A stretch of 64,000 bases of DNA. Source: Desulfatitalea alkaliphila. GTDB taxonomy: Bacteria; Desulfobacterota; Desulfobacteria; Desulfobacterales; Desulfosarcinaceae. This document shows, one piece after another, positions 34,202 through 43,402 of this stretch; positions within the stretch are counted from its first letter, which is position 1, and each line of letters opens with the position of its first letter. The stretch lies in NCBI RefSeq assembly GCF_022968795.1, contig NZ_JALJRB010000016.1, positions 47,265 through 111,264 of the forward strand. Direction: 5' to 3'. The translations under genes were made by a program, and so were the position numbers. The notes below the pieces were generated by a model. It did not search any database. It was not told the origin of the DNA and saw nothing but the letters and a program-made list of their open reading frames with translations.

Positions 34202-36985
34202 ATGATTATGAAAAAGTTTTCTGTGATGGGCCTGGTGAGGGTCCGTTGGCTTCCGGTGTTTTTGATATCGTTGTTGGTGCTTGCCCTGTCGGTGGGCACA
34301 TCGTGGGCCGCCGGCCGTTTGCTGCTGCGCGAAGCCATCGGTGCAAGGGAGCAGATCGGCGAGAAGGCGGAGCGCCACTTCAAAGCCAAACGATTTCGCG
34401 ATGTCCGTTGGGGGGATGGGTTGGAAAAAGCCGACGCCATCGCCGCAGGGGATGCATTGACCCTCAATCTGTTCGATGATGTGCGCTTCGAGGCGCGGGT
34501 GGATCGGGTTACCCGGAACAAAATGGGTACCCGCACGTTGCGGGCCCGGATTCCGGGCAAGCGGTTCGCCAACGCCGTGGTGGTCACCAGCGGTGATCAG
34601 ACCAGCGCGTTCATCGATGTACCGGAACGGGGCAAGTTCTACCAAGTGCTGAAGGATCGCGCCACGGGTGCTTACCGGGTGTTCGACATCGACCGCGAGG
34701 ATCTGGAGTACCGTTTGCCTCTGGTCAAGCGCATTCCCCAAAGCGCGGCCGCCGAGAGCGAGGCATCGCCCGCAGCCGCGGATCAAACGGCGTTGCACGG
34801 CACAATGGTCAATGCCGAGCAGACCGTCATCGACGTGATGGTGGTCTACACGCCGGCCGCACGGCAATATGCGGCCAACCGGGGCGGGATCGACAACATC
34901 GTCGCAGCGGCCATGGCCAATGCCCAGTTGGTGGCCGACAACAGCGATGTGGGGGTGAATTTCCGGCTGGTGCACAGCGCCGAGGTCAATTACACTGAAT
35001 CCGGCAGCAATACAGACCTGCAGCGGCTGACCAATCGCGCTGACGGCTATATGGACGAGATGCATGCGTGGCGCGACGCCCACGGCGCCGACATGGTGGC
35101 CCTCCTTACCAACGCCACCGATGTCGGCGGCGTCGGCTGGCTGCTGACAGAGCGCAGGGGCAATGCGCGTTACGCCTTTTGTTTGGTGTCGGTCCGCCAG
35201 GCGGCCACCAGCTACACCCTGGTCCACGAGATGGGGCACAACCTCGGGATGCACCACCATCGGGAGCAGACCTTTCAGCCCGGGCCGGGGATTTTCAGCT
35301 ATTCCGCCGGTTGGCGCTGGACCGGTTCGGACAATCGGCGCTACAATTCCGTGATGTCTTACGAAAGCGGCGCTTACTACACGGACCGGGTCACGAGCCG
35401 CCCGGTGCCCTACTTTTCAAACCCTGATGTTCGTCACTTGGGCGCCGCCACCGGTCATGCCCAGTATGCCGACAACGCCCGCACTTTGCGGGAGACCAAG
35501 GATGTGGTGGCCGCCTACCGGCAATCGACCGTCGCCGTCGGCGAATGGCGCGTGACACCGGCGGAAGAAGTGCTTGCCGCAAGAGATTATCCCAACGGCG
35601 CCGTTGTTCCCGCGCGCGTGGTGTACAACCTGGCCAACACCGGCGGCACCGAGGTGCGCTGGAGTGCGGCCGCCGATGCCGATTGGGTGACGCTGACACC
35701 GCGCAGCGGGGTTCTGTCCCCCGGCGCATCCATTTCGATCACCGCCGCTTTCAACAGCGCCGCTGCCGGTTTGACGCCGGGCCGTTATGGCTGTGAAATC
35801 ACTTTCAGCGAGGCCGAGACCGGTCTGGTTCAAAAGCGCGCCATCGCGCTGTCGGTCACCATGCCGCTGGGGCGGGCATTGAACAACAGCGCCCTGGCGT
35901 GGACATCCGGCGACGATGCGCCATGGTTCGGCCAGGCGGCAGTGACCCATGACGGGGAGGCGGCGGCCCAAAGCGGCGCCATCGCCAACGGCCAAGTCTC
36001 TTGGCTGCGTGCCGTGGCGCCCGACAGCGGGACGTTGAGCTTCTGGTGGCGCACCGCTTCAAATTCGGGGCGGCACCATCTTGAATTCCACCGCAACAAC
36101 GCTCTCGTGGAGCGCTTGAGCGGCACCACCCAGTGGCAGTTCGTGACCGCACCGGTGGAGGCCGGACAGCAATTGCAGTGGCGCTACGTGAAGGAGGCGG
36201 TGGCCTATACCGACGAAAACGCCGCCGGATGGGTGGACCAGGTGGCGTTGCAAGCAGCACCGCTGCCGCCACCGGTGGTGGAAGGGATGGAGGATTATGA
36301 TGCACAAAATCCCGTCACCTGGCCGGTGTTGGATGCGACCCAAACCGCTCGGTTCCAGGCGGCTGATCCATCCCGCAGTTACAACTGGACGGTGCGCAAC
36401 TGGCAGGGCCAAACGGTCACCGAGCAAACCAACGGTGCCGCCGTCTTCGAGGTGGATCCGGCCGTGCTGCTCGGTTCCGCCGGCGCCGGTGTCTATACGC
36501 TGACCTTGACCGACCGCACGGCGCCGGGCGCAGGGCAGAGAGAGATCCACATCCGTGTGCCGATGCAGTTTGTGGCCGGCAAGTTCGCCGGATCGGACAC
36601 CCCCGACCGGGGCACCTACTATGACGACCACGGCAGCGATACCTTCACCGTTCTGGGTGGCCCTCAAGGGCGTGTCTACCGATTCGAAGTACTGGACCAG
36701 CAGGATCGTCCGGTGACGGAGGCCAATTGCGGGGTGCTGGCCGATGCGCTCTCCACCCATGAGAACGATTTTTTCTTCACCCAAGGTATTGCAGGCCAGA
36801 TTGCCTTCCGGGTGCGGGTCCGGCTTGATCGCTCCGCCGACAACCCCGATGTGCAGCGACTGGTCGATGCCGGCCTGGATGAAGTGTGGTCCGATGTCTT
36901 CACGCTCATTCCCAGGCCCGATACGGGCGGCTGCGGCGGTTATTGGTTCCGCTGGCCGTACAGCCGGTATACGTCCAACCGCTGA
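34202..36985 (+). CDS. secreted reprolysin-like zinc metalloprotease (metzincin), multidomain
   Basis: A 927-residue exported protein. A signal peptide (about 14-37, hydrophobic, ending SWAA) is followed by a prodomain (about 40-180), an Ala-rich linker, and a metzincin domain at about 205-425. The zinc motif is HEMGHNLGMHH (His342, His346, His352; Glu343 catalytic) with Met-turn SVMSY (Met385). Then comes a BACON/Ig-like domain (about 440-555), a jelly-roll-like segment (about 560-690) and a further beta domain. The C-terminal tail is short, GGCGGYWFRWPYSRYTSNR, with a lone CGG and no membrane anchor. It resembles the Reprolysin_3/4 and M72-type bacterial proteases. The upstream lipoprotein copies its prodomain. 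A strong terminator follows. Confidence 0.88.
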   Translation: MIMKKFSVMGLVRVRWLPVFLISLLVLALSVGTSWAAGRLLLREAIGAREQIGEKAERHFKAKRFRDVRWGDGLEKADAIAAGDALTLNLFDDVRFEARVDRVTRNKMGTRTLRARIPGKRFANAVVVTSGDQTSAFIDVPERGKFYQVLKDRATGAYRVFDIDREDLEYRLPLVKRIPQSAAAESEASPAAADQTALHGTMVNAEQTVIDVMVVYTPAARQYAANRGGIDNIVAAAMANAQLVADNSDVGVNFRLVHSAEVNYTESGSNTDLQRLTNRADGYMDEMHAWRDAHGADMVALLTNATDVGGVGWLLTERRGNARYAFCLVSVRQAATSYTLVHEMGHNLGMHHHREQTFQPGPGIFSYSAGWRWTGSDNRRYNSVMSYESGAYYTDRVTSRPVPYFSNPDVRHLGAATGHAQYADNARTLRETKDVVAAYRQSTVAVGEWRVTPAEEVLAARDYPNGAVVPARVVYNLANTGGTEVRWSAAADADWVTLTPRSGVLSPGASISITAAFNSAAAGLTPGRYGCEITFSEAETGLVQKRAIALSVTMPLGRALNNSALAWTSGDDAPWFGQAAVTHDGEAAAQSGAIANGQVSWLRAVAPDSGTLSFWWRTASNSGRHHLEFHRNNALVERLSGTTQWQFVTAPVEAGQQLQWRYVKEAVAYTDENAAGWVDQVALQAAPLPPPVVEGMEDYDAQNPVTWPVLDATQTARFQAADPSRSYNWTVRNWQGQTVTEQTNGAAVFEVDPAVLLGSAGAGVYTLTLTDRTAPGAGQREIHIRVPMQFVAGKFAGSDTPDRGTYYDDHGSDTFTVLGGPQGRVYRFEVLDQQDRPVTEANCGVLADALSTHENDFFFTQGIAGQIAFRVRVRLDRSADNPDVQRLVDAGLDEVWSDVFTLIPRPDTGGCGGYWFRWPYSRYTSNR

Positions 36986-37018
36986 TTGAGGTAGCCAACA
37001 GCAATCGTTTTATCGTCA

Positions 37019-37068
37019 ACGCCCCGCAACGCCGGCGGATCTCCGCCGGGTTTGCGGGGCGTTTTATT
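37019..37068. terminator. strong bidirectional terminator between protease and RNase Z-like gene
   Basis: A long stem: ACGCCCCGCAA (37019-37029) pairs with TTGCGGGGCGT (37052-37062), and an inner CCGGCGGA/TCCGCCGG stem lies between. It is followed by TTTTATT on the plus strand. The stop codon of the convergent gene (TAA at 37066-37064) lies in its tail. Confidence 0.85.
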
Positions 37069-38083
37069 GGGCGGTGTCGGCTTCGCCCCGGAAGGCAAGC
37101 CGGGCTTCCCGGCAAAGCAGGTGCGCCTGATCGGCGTAACGGGGCGAGTGGTGGAAAATGGTCATCCGGGCGACATTGGCCCGGCGGGCCAACAGGCCGG
37201 CTTGATGGGCGGTCAAGTGGTATTTGGCCCGGGCGATGGCCGCTTCGCTTTGCAAAAAGGCGGCTTCGATGAACAGATGGTCCGCATCGCGGGCCAGGGT
37301 GACGATCTTGTCGGCATTGGCCGGGCTGTATAGCGCATCGGTGACATAGGCGATCTTTTGGCCGGGGGTGATGCGGCAGACGGTGTGCGCCAATCGGCCC
37401 AGGGTGAACCGGCGTTGTCCTGGCGCATCGCCCGGCGTCGGAACCAGGATCGGGGTGTCGGGGTCGGCTTGCTGATGCAACAGTTGTTTGAATCGGGTGA
37501 GCCAGGGGCCCACCGGCAGGTCCATTTGTGCAAGGTGTTCTTTCAGTACATTGACGTGGAACCGCTCCTGCACATTGAAGGCCAGACAAGGCGTGTGGTG
37601 ATCCAGGAGGGCGGCATGCACCTCGAAGGCCGCATCGCTGAAGATGGGGCCGCCGGCCGCCGGTTGGGTCTGTCGTTCCGATCCTTTGAAACCGGTTTGG
37701 GCGGCGAAGGTTTGGCTGACGCGCCGGTCATCGTCGATTTCGGTGGCATCGATCACCAGGGCTTCGCGGTAGTTGTGCACCAGGTTCCAGGTGTAACCGG
37801 CCAATTTGGCGGCCACCTGGCTCAGAAAACCCTTGGGCCCGAACAGGCGCAAGCGCTTGTCGCGGCCCAACAGCATCCGCAACAACTGATCGAAGCCGAT
37901 GAAATGGTCCATGTGGGTATGGGTGACGAAGACGGGATCGATCTTCAGGACATCCCCCGGGGACAATGCACGCAGATTCCCCACGTCGAACAGCAAGGCC
38001 TGCTTGCGGAAAACCAGGTTGACCAACAGTCCGGGATCGTCGAAGGGGCCGTTGATCAGGCGAGGATGGAAGGATGGGCGCAT
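37064..38083 (-). CDS. ribonuclease Z-like metallo-beta-lactamase hydrolase
   Basis: A 339-residue protein with the HxHxDH metal motif THTHMDHFIGFDQL, the ElaC-like later His/Asp sites (YVTDALYSP; EAAFLQSEAAIARAKYHLTA; FHHSPRYAD) and a long insert in place of the flexible arm. RNase Z proper cuts the 3' trailer of pre-tRNA. This protein is somewhat longer and less typical in the first 40 residues, so a related MBL-fold nuclease or phosphodiesterase is possible. ATG at 38083 gives MRPSFHPRLINGPFDDPGLL; the frame is open further up inside the upstream gene but is not protein-like. It follows an unknown gene by 11 bases. Confidence 0.75.
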   Translation of the reverse strand: MRPSFHPRLINGPFDDPGLLVNLVFRKQALLFDVGNLRALSPGDVLKIDPVFVTHTHMDHFIGFDQLLRMLLGRDKRLRLFGPKGFLSQVAAKLAGYTWNLVHNYREALVIDATEIDDDRRVSQTFAAQTGFKGSERQTQPAAGGPIFSDAAFEVHAALLDHHTPCLAFNVQERFHVNVLKEHLAQMDLPVGPWLTRFKQLLHQQADPDTPILVPTPGDAPGQRRFTLGRLAHTVCRITPGQKIAYVTDALYSPANADKIVTLARDADHLFIEAAFLQSEAAIARAKYHLTAHQAGLLARRANVARMTIFHHSPRYADQAHLLCREARLAFRGEADTAQ

Positions 38084-38094
38084 GCCGTGGCGTG

Positions 38095-38514
38095 TCAGGG
38101 CAGGATGCGCGTCACCTGCTGGTGGATGCATCCGTAAATGTCGGCGTCCGAACCGTAAATGTCCACCACCGATTTGTGATTGATCAACTTTTCCAGCAAA
38201 AAGGCCGTGACATAAAGGCTCACCACATTGGGGTGCTGAATCAACTGCCGGTAAGGCGCCACCAGGTAGTCGATGTCGAAATCGTCGGCGCGGCACATGG
38301 CCTCCAGGCATTTGACGATCTGCTCCTCCAGCGTGTTCTTGCTGGTGGTTTCCACCAATTGGTTTTCCACCAGCTTCATGGCGATGGCATTGCCCAGCTC
38401 ATCGACATGGTCCCGCGCGGCGCTGATGGCCCGCCGGCGGGCATGCTCCTTGGAGGATTCAATTTTGGACAGGATGCTGGACTCTCTGTTGCTCGGTCTA
38501 AAAACCTTTCCCAT
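38095..38514 (-). CDS. conserved-looking hypothetical protein
   Basis: A 139-residue soluble, helix-rich protein with no signal or membrane segment. It starts MGKVFRPSNRESSILSKIES and ends CIHQQVTRILP. The middle reads AMKLVENQLVETTSKNTLEE, then QIVKCLEAMCRADDFDIDYL. I do not recognise the family. AAGGCGGTG lies before the ATG at 38514, and a good promoter lies at 38605-38633. It is probably co-transcribed with the RNase Z-like gene 11 bases downstream. Confidence 0.7.
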   Translation of the reverse strand: MGKVFRPSNRESSILSKIESSKEHARRRAISAARDHVDELGNAIAMKLVENQLVETTSKNTLEEQIVKCLEAMCRADDFDIDYLVAPYRQLIQHPNVVSLYVTAFLLEKLINHKSVVDIYGSDADIYGCIHQQVTRILP

Positions 38515-38604
38515 GGCACACCGCCTTGCTTTTTTTAGGATGGAACGATGGTGGTCCCGCTTGGAGAACCCCGAAGGGCACCGGCGCGTGGATCGTAACA
38601 AGGC

Positions 38605-38633
38605 ATAATAAATTCAAGCCTCGTGGTTTTCAA
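38605..38633 (-). promoter_or_regulatory. sigma-70 promoter for the hypothetical / RNase Z-like pair
   Basis: Minus strand: TTGAAA (38633-38628), 17 bases, TATTAT (38610-38605). Five of six matches in both hexamers at ideal spacing. The start would be near 38598, about 84 bases before the ATG at 38514. Confidence 0.6.
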
Positions 38634-38684
38634 GCAAAAATGTGTTCTTGCGCCATTTTACCATCGACCGTGGCGGCTTGCCCT

Positions 38685-40400
38685 TCAGAACCCTTCCACA
38701 ATCATCTGGATCTCCTTGGCGCCGCGAAAACGGTTCCATTGCAGGCGGAAGGCCAACTGTTCGAAGGACTGGGCACGGGGTGTGTCCGACGTGATGTTGA
38801 AATGCATGGCGCCGATGGGCGGGGTGCATTGGTCCGGCTGACAGAGTACCATGCGGCGGTGCCTTTGCCCCACAATGGCGGCGGTGGTGACCCGCACATC
38901 CCGAGCCATGAAAAGAGGAGACGGGTTGTCCGTTCCGAAAGGCGCCAGGGATTCCAGCTCATCCAGCAGTTGCGGCGAGATTTGGTCCAAGGTGATCAGG
39001 CTGTCGATCCGCAGTTCCGGGGCCGGGTCGTGGGCCGGCAGTTGTTCGGCCACCGCCGCTTCGAAGGCGGCCTGAAGGAGGGTGATATTTTCCGTTGCCA
39101 CGGTGAGCCCGGCGGCCAGACGGTGTCCGCCGAATTTTTCCAGCAGGTGGTCGCAGCAAGCCAGTGCGTGGTGCAGATCCACCTGGGGGATGCTGCGGCC
39201 CGAGCCCTTGGCCTGGTCGTCCCGGGCCGAAAGGACGACCACCGGTCGGTGGTAGCGGTTGACCAGCTTGGCGGCCACGATGCCCAACACCCCTTCATGC
39301 CATTGGGTGCCGGCCAACAGGAGGGTCTTGCGCGCCGTCACCCATTCGGGGCGATTGGCCAGGCGGCCGTCGATCTCCGCCAGGATTTTGTTTTCCATCT
39401 GCTGTCGGCGCTGGTTGAGGCCATCGAGATCCTGCGCCAAGGGCTGCGCCGCCGCCAAGGTGGGGGCGGCGAGCAGGTCGAAGGCGAGGTGGGCGTGGGC
39501 GATGCGTCCGGCGGCATTGATCCGCGGCGCCAGGCGAAAGGCGATGTCGTCGGCGGTGATCGGCAATTGGCGAATACCGGCTGCCGTGATCAGGGCCTGG
39601 ATGCCGGGGCGCGCACCGGTGTTGATCACCTCCAGCCCCACACGGGTCAGCAACCGGTTGACGCCTCGCAGCGATACCATGTCCGCAACCGTGCCGATGG
39701 CCACCAGGTCGCAATAGCCTTTGAGGTTGGGTTCCGGCCGTTGCTGCCACCAACCCTGTTCCCGCAGGGCGGCACGCAGGGCGATCACCAGGTAGAAGGC
39801 CACCCCCACGCCGGCCAGATCGTTCAAGGGCCCGGGGGCTGTCTCCCGCTTGGGGTTGATAAAAGCGCAGGCCCCGGGCAGGCAACCATCGGTGTTGTGG
39901 TGATCGGTGACGACCACGTCGATGCCGAACCGCTTGGCTGTTGCCACGGCATCCGCGCCGGCGGAGCCGCAATCCACCGTGACGATGAGTTGCACATGCC
40001 GGGGAACGGCCAGCTGCATGATGTGCATAGTTTGCAACCCATACCCCTCCTGGATGCGGTGGGGCAGATGGCAGATCACGTCGGCGCCCGCCGCCTGCAG
40101 AAAGTGGTGCAGCACCGCAGCGGCGGTGATGCCGTCGGCGTCGTAGTCGCCGAAGACCAGTATGCGTTCCCGGTGCGCGATGGCTTCAGCGATGCGGGCC
40201 ACCGCTTCGGCCATGCCCGTCAGGCAGGCGGGCGGGGGCAACTGTCCCAGGTCGGGCTTGATGAAGTCGGCCGCCTCTTCGGCCGAGCGGATTTGCCGGT
40301 TGGCCAGCACCGCCGCCGTGACGGGGTGGCATTGGAGCTGCTGTTGGATTTCCCGGACCAGGTCCTTGTCGGGCTGCAGAAGTGTCCATTGCGTTTGCAT
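38685..40400 (-). CDS. recJ: single-strand-specific exonuclease RecJ
   Basis: A 571-residue DHH/DHHA1 nuclease. Motifs in order: VFGDYDADGITAAAVL (motif I), LIVTVDCGSAGADAVATAKR (II), VVVTDHHN (III, the DHH), INPKR, GVGVAFYLVIALR (IV), and the DHHA1 block with GSGRSIPQVDLHHAL and KFGGHRLAAGLTV. It degrades single-stranded DNA 5' to 3' in recombination and mismatch repair. ATG at 40400 is preceded within 25 bases by TATAAGAT, implying a very short leader. Divergent from the DUF4911-miaB operon with about 90 bases between. Confidence 0.94.
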   Translation of the reverse strand: MQTQWTLLQPDKDLVREIQQQLQCHPVTAAVLANRQIRSAEEAADFIKPDLGQLPPPACLTGMAEAVARIAEAIAHRERILVFGDYDADGITAAAVLHHFLQAAGADVICHLPHRIQEGYGLQTMHIMQLAVPRHVQLIVTVDCGSAGADAVATAKRFGIDVVVTDHHNTDGCLPGACAFINPKRETAPGPLNDLAGVGVAFYLVIALRAALREQGWWQQRPEPNLKGYCDLVAIGTVADMVSLRGVNRLLTRVGLEVINTGARPGIQALITAAGIRQLPITADDIAFRLAPRINAAGRIAHAHLAFDLLAAPTLAAAQPLAQDLDGLNQRRQQMENKILAEIDGRLANRPEWVTARKTLLLAGTQWHEGVLGIVAAKLVNRYHRPVVVLSARDDQAKGSGRSIPQVDLHHALACCDHLLEKFGGHRLAAGLTVATENITLLQAAFEAAVAEQLPAHDPAPELRIDSLITLDQISPQLLDELESLAPFGTDNPSPLFMARDVRVTTAAIVGQRHRRMVLCQPDQCTPPIGAMHFNITSDTPRAQSFEQLAFRLQWNRFRGAKEIQMIVEGF

Positions 40401-40492
40401 CCTGGGGGCATATCTTATATTGATTGGGCCGACAAGGAGAAATCCCCGTGCCGTTTCGGGGCTGTGGAACGGCGCGTGCCCTAAGGTATTCA

Positions 40493-40729
40493 ATGAACAC
40501 CGAACGTTATTATTACCGCGTTGACCGGCGCAAGATCAGTTTGCTCAAATTCACCTTCGACGCCTATGAAGGGGTGGCGGTGGTCACCACCCTGGATGCG
40601 GTCAAAGGGCTTGTGGTGCTGGCTGTGGCGCCGGGATGCGCCGACATGGTGCGGCACATCATGACCGATCTGGGCCGCCGGTTCTTGATCGAACCTCGAG
40701 ACGGGCCGCTTGCGCCCCCATGTGAGTGA
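40493..40729 (+). CDS. DUF4911-like small protein upstream of miaB
   Basis: A 78-residue protein beginning MNTERYYYRVDRRKISLLKF. The pattern 'YxRVDR.xIxxLKFxxxxYEGxAVVTTLD...GLVVLAVAPGC' is what I know of DUF4911, a small family of unknown role often placed before miaB. The ATG at 40493 has AAGGT upstream. Its TGA (40727-40729) overlaps an in-frame GTG of miaB at 40726, implying coupled translation. Confidence 0.65.
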   Translation: MNTERYYYRVDRRKISLLKFTFDAYEGVAVVTTLDAVKGLVVLAVAPGCADMVRHIMTDLGRRFLIEPRDGPLAPPCE

Positions 40730-40731
40730 TC

Positions 40732-42165
40732 ATGCCGATAAAGCAGCTGTATATCAACACCATGGGATGCCAGATGAATGTGTACGATTCGGACCAGATC
40801 CGCAACCGTTTGGCACCCCTGAATTACGCACCGGCGCCATCGCCCGAGCAGGCCGACTTGATTATCGTCAACACCTGCGCGATCCGGGACAAGGCCGAAC
40901 AGAAGGCCTTCAGCTTCCTTGGACGGCTTGCGCCCTTGAAGGCGGCCAATCCCGAGCTGATTATCGGCATCGGCGGCTGCGTGGCCCAGCAGGAGGGGCA
41001 AAACATCCTGCGCCGAATGCCTTATGTCGACTTGGTTTTCGGCACCCAGGCGATACCGCGCCTGCCTGAAACCATTCAGCGCATCGCCGCCACCCGCTGC
41101 CGCCTCGTGGATGTGGCCATGACCGATGAACTGGCGCCCGATGCCTTTGTCAGTGACGGCGCCGCACCTTCGGCGGTTTCGGCCTTCGTGACCATCATGC
41201 GGGGGTGCGACAACTATTGCACCTACTGCGTCGTGCCCCATGTGCGGGGCCGGGAGGCGAGCCGGGCGCCGGACGCCATTCTGGAGGAGATTCGCCACCT
41301 GGTGGCCCAGGGGGTGCGCGAGGTGACGCTTCTGGGGCAGAACGTCAACAGTTACGGCATCAAGGAGGGCTTGCCGGGATTCGCTCGATTACTGGCAATG
41401 GTCAACGACGTGGTAGGGTTGGCGCGAATCCGGTTTACAACTTCCCATCCCAAGGATTTGTCCCCTGAACTGATCGAGGCTTTCGGGCGTCTGGAGAAGC
41501 TGTGCCCCCACATCCATTTGCCGGTTCAGTCCGGTTCCGATGCCGTGCTCAAACGGATGAACCGCCGTTACAACAGTGCGCAGTATCTGGAAAAGGTGGC
41601 GCACCTGCGGCGAATCCGGCCCGACATCGCCCTCACCTCGGATATCATCGTCGGCTTCCCGGGTGAAACGGAGCAGGATTTTCAAGCCACTTTGGATCTG
41701 ATCCGCGAGGTGCGCTTCGACGGCCTTTTCGCCTTCAACTACTCGGATCGGCCCAACGCGCCGGCGGCGCGCTTCGACGGCAAGATCCACCTTGCGTTGA
41801 AAAACGAGCGGCTGCAACGGGTGTTGGCGTGCCAGGAACAAATGACGGCACGCATCCACCGGGAGATGGTCGGTCGGGTTTTCTCGGTGTTGGTGGACGG
41901 GCCGGGCAAGCATGCGGTCGCGGAAACGGACGCCGACACCAGTTCGGACCTGCCGCACAACGACCCGTGGATGGGGCGCACCGGCGGCAACAAGATCGTC
42001 CATTTCCGCCAGGATGGAACGCCGCCCGGCGCGGCCAATCAAATATTGACAGGGCGCATCATGCCGATCATGATAGAAAGAGCAATGGCGCACAGCCTTT
42101 GGGGAAGTCCCTTGCCCGACACGTACCGATCAGCGGGAAAAGGAGAACGCAGTCATGTTGCATAA
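40732..42165 (+). CDS. miaB: tRNA-2-methylthio-N6-dimethylallyladenosine synthase MiaB
   Basis: A 477-residue radical-SAM methylthiotransferase. N-terminal Cys for the auxiliary cluster are in INTMGCQMN, NTCAIRDKAEQK and GGCVAQQEG. The radical-SAM site is RGCDNYCTYCVVP (CxxxCxxC). A C-terminal TRAM RNA-binding domain ends in KIVHF. It adds the methylthio group to i6A37 of tRNAs reading UNN codons. ATG at 40732 or the GTG at 40726 are equally good starts. The stop overlaps the next gene by 11 bases. Confidence 0.95.
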   Translation: MPIKQLYINTMGCQMNVYDSDQIRNRLAPLNYAPAPSPEQADLIIVNTCAIRDKAEQKAFSFLGRLAPLKAANPELIIGIGGCVAQQEGQNILRRMPYVDLVFGTQAIPRLPETIQRIAATRCRLVDVAMTDELAPDAFVSDGAAPSAVSAFVTIMRGCDNYCTYCVVPHVRGREASRAPDAILEEIRHLVAQGVREVTLLGQNVNSYGIKEGLPGFARLLAMVNDVVGLARIRFTTSHPKDLSPELIEAFGRLEKLCPHIHLPVQSGSDAVLKRMNRRYNSAQYLEKVAHLRRIRPDIALTSDIIVGFPGETEQDFQATLDLIREVRFDGLFAFNYSDRPNAPAARFDGKIHLALKNERLQRVLACQEQMTARIHREMVGRVFSVLVDGPGKHAVAETDADTSSDLPHNDPWMGRTGGNKIVHFRQDGTPPGAANQILTGRIMPIMIERAMAHSLWGSPLPDTYRSAGKGERSHVA

Positions 42166-42652
42166 AGCCAGTGTGGCGGGTCTGACCATGGATCCCACCT
42201 CCAATACGCCGATCATCATTCTCAAGACCGAGGAAGGCGACCAGGCCATTCCCATCTGGATCGGGCTGCTCGAAGCCACTTCCATCGCATCGGTGTTGCA
42301 GAACGTGCACTTCGAACGTCCCATGACCCACGATCTGTTCAAAAACTTTAGCGAGCAGCTCAACACCAAGGTCACCAAGGTGGAGGTGTGCGACCTGCGT
42401 GACAACACCTTTTTCGCCTTGATCTACTTTGACCGCGATGGACGCTCTTTTTCCATGGATGCACGCCCCAGCGACGCCATCGCCATCGCCCTGCGCTTCG
42501 CGGCGCCCATTTTCGTCGACGACAAGGTGATCGAAAAATCCAAGCGGGGCGATGGTGAGGTGGAAGTGCTGGATCAGAGTGAGGAGGGAAAAAAATGGGC
42601 CGAATACCTGGAGAACCTCTCACCGGAAGATTTCGGTAAATACAAGGTGTGA
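42155..42652 (+). CDS. bifunctional nuclease family protein (DUF151)
   Basis: A 165-residue protein of the DUF151/BFN family. Conserved blocks: AIPIWIGLLEATSIASVLQN, RPMTHDLFKNFSEQLN, and SFSMDARPSDAIAIALRFAAPIFV (the RPSDAIAxA signature). The family has reported RNase/DNase activity in plants; the bacterial role is unclear. A C-terminal acidic tail follows (DQSEEGKKWAEYLENLSPED). AAAAGGAGAA precedes the ATG, which lies within the end of miaB, so co-expression with tRNA modification is likely. Confidence 0.88.
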   Translation: MLHKASVAGLTMDPTSNTPIIILKTEEGDQAIPIWIGLLEATSIASVLQNVHFERPMTHDLFKNFSEQLNTKVTKVEVCDLRDNTFFALIYFDRDGRSFSMDARPSDAIAIALRFAAPIFVDDKVIEKSKRGDGEVEVLDQSEEGKKWAEYLENLSPEDFGKYKV

Positions 42653-42712
42653 GGCCCCGGCACAGGGGTTCCGCCGGCGGCCGGGCGCCATGCCGCCAGC
42701 GTCGGTGAATCT

Positions 42713-42967
42713 TTATGGATGGTCTTCCTTGAGAAACAGCGCGTGGTACTCCTCTTCGCTCAAATGCTTGCGCAGCAGCACCGACATCAGTTCGAACAGC
42801 GCTTCCAGATCTTTGTCCTCCATGCGCCGGCGCAGCACATCCAGCAATGCATCGTCGGAAAATTTCTGAAGGTAATAGATCACCGTGTTTTCGTCGGTTT
42901 CGCGATCCATACCGAACCCGACCATGCCTTGATAGTTTTCCACAAAGGTGTGTGCGTGCAGTGCCAT
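42713..42967 (-). CDS. small conserved-looking cytoplasmic protein
   Basis: An 84-residue, acidic, helical protein: MALHAHTFVENYQGMVGFGM at the start, then DRETDENTVIYYLQKFSDDA and LLDVLRRRMEDKDLEALFEL, ending LFLKEDHP. I recall similar short 'cytoplasmic proteins' in sulfate reducers but know no function. AGGAG lies before the ATG at 42967. The frame stays open for more than 360 codons upstream, but that extension is low-complexity and has no good start, so I use the short form. It is convergent with the DUF151 gene. Confidence 0.72.
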   Translation of the reverse strand: MALHAHTFVENYQGMVGFGMDRETDENTVIYYLQKFSDDALLDVLRRRMEDKDLEALFELMSVLLRKHLSEEEYHALFLKEDHP

Positions 42968-43402
42968 TTTTGGTGCTCCTGTGCTAACGATGATTGTCGC
43001 CGATGGGCACCATACGGAAAAAAGAGACCCGGCGCAAGCTTCCTGTGGCGGTCCCGTCCTTTTTGGACCAGGGGCCCCTGGGGCCGTCGAAGGCAGACCC
43101 AACGGTTGTGTGTTGTATTGCCCGATCCACGACCCGGGCGGCAGCGCGGCCACCGTCTCCGGTGGGTATTGCGGCATTCCGTTGATTGTACTTGATGCCC
43201 CGGGACCATCTGGGCTATAAATCAACCCAACAGAACGCATGGCCGTGGTTTGCCTGCCAACGGTCGATTTTAAAGTGGATCTTGATACCACAGGGCCTTG
43301 TCGGGTCAGGTCGTTATGGAAGGGCGGTCGATGGGATGATCGCGCCCGATTCCATATCGGCGGCTGCCGCCGGTGAGGACACGCTGCTTCGGGGGTGGCT
43401 GG
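42968..43402. other. intergenic region between divergent genes, promoter candidate only
   Basis: About 435 bases between the small minus-strand gene and the LysM gene. I find no gene. A promoter candidate at 43192-43221 and an inverted repeat GTTGATT/AATCAAC around it are the only structures seen. Confidence 0.4.
43192..43221 (+). promoter_or_regulatory. promoter candidate upstream of the LysM gene
   Basis: TTGATG (43192-43197), 18 bases, TATAAA (43216-43221). The pair is enclosed by GTTGATT (43181-43187) and AATCAAC (43220-43226), a 7-bp inverted repeat that could be an operator. The leader to the ATG at 43403 would be about 175 bases. Confidence 0.4.
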
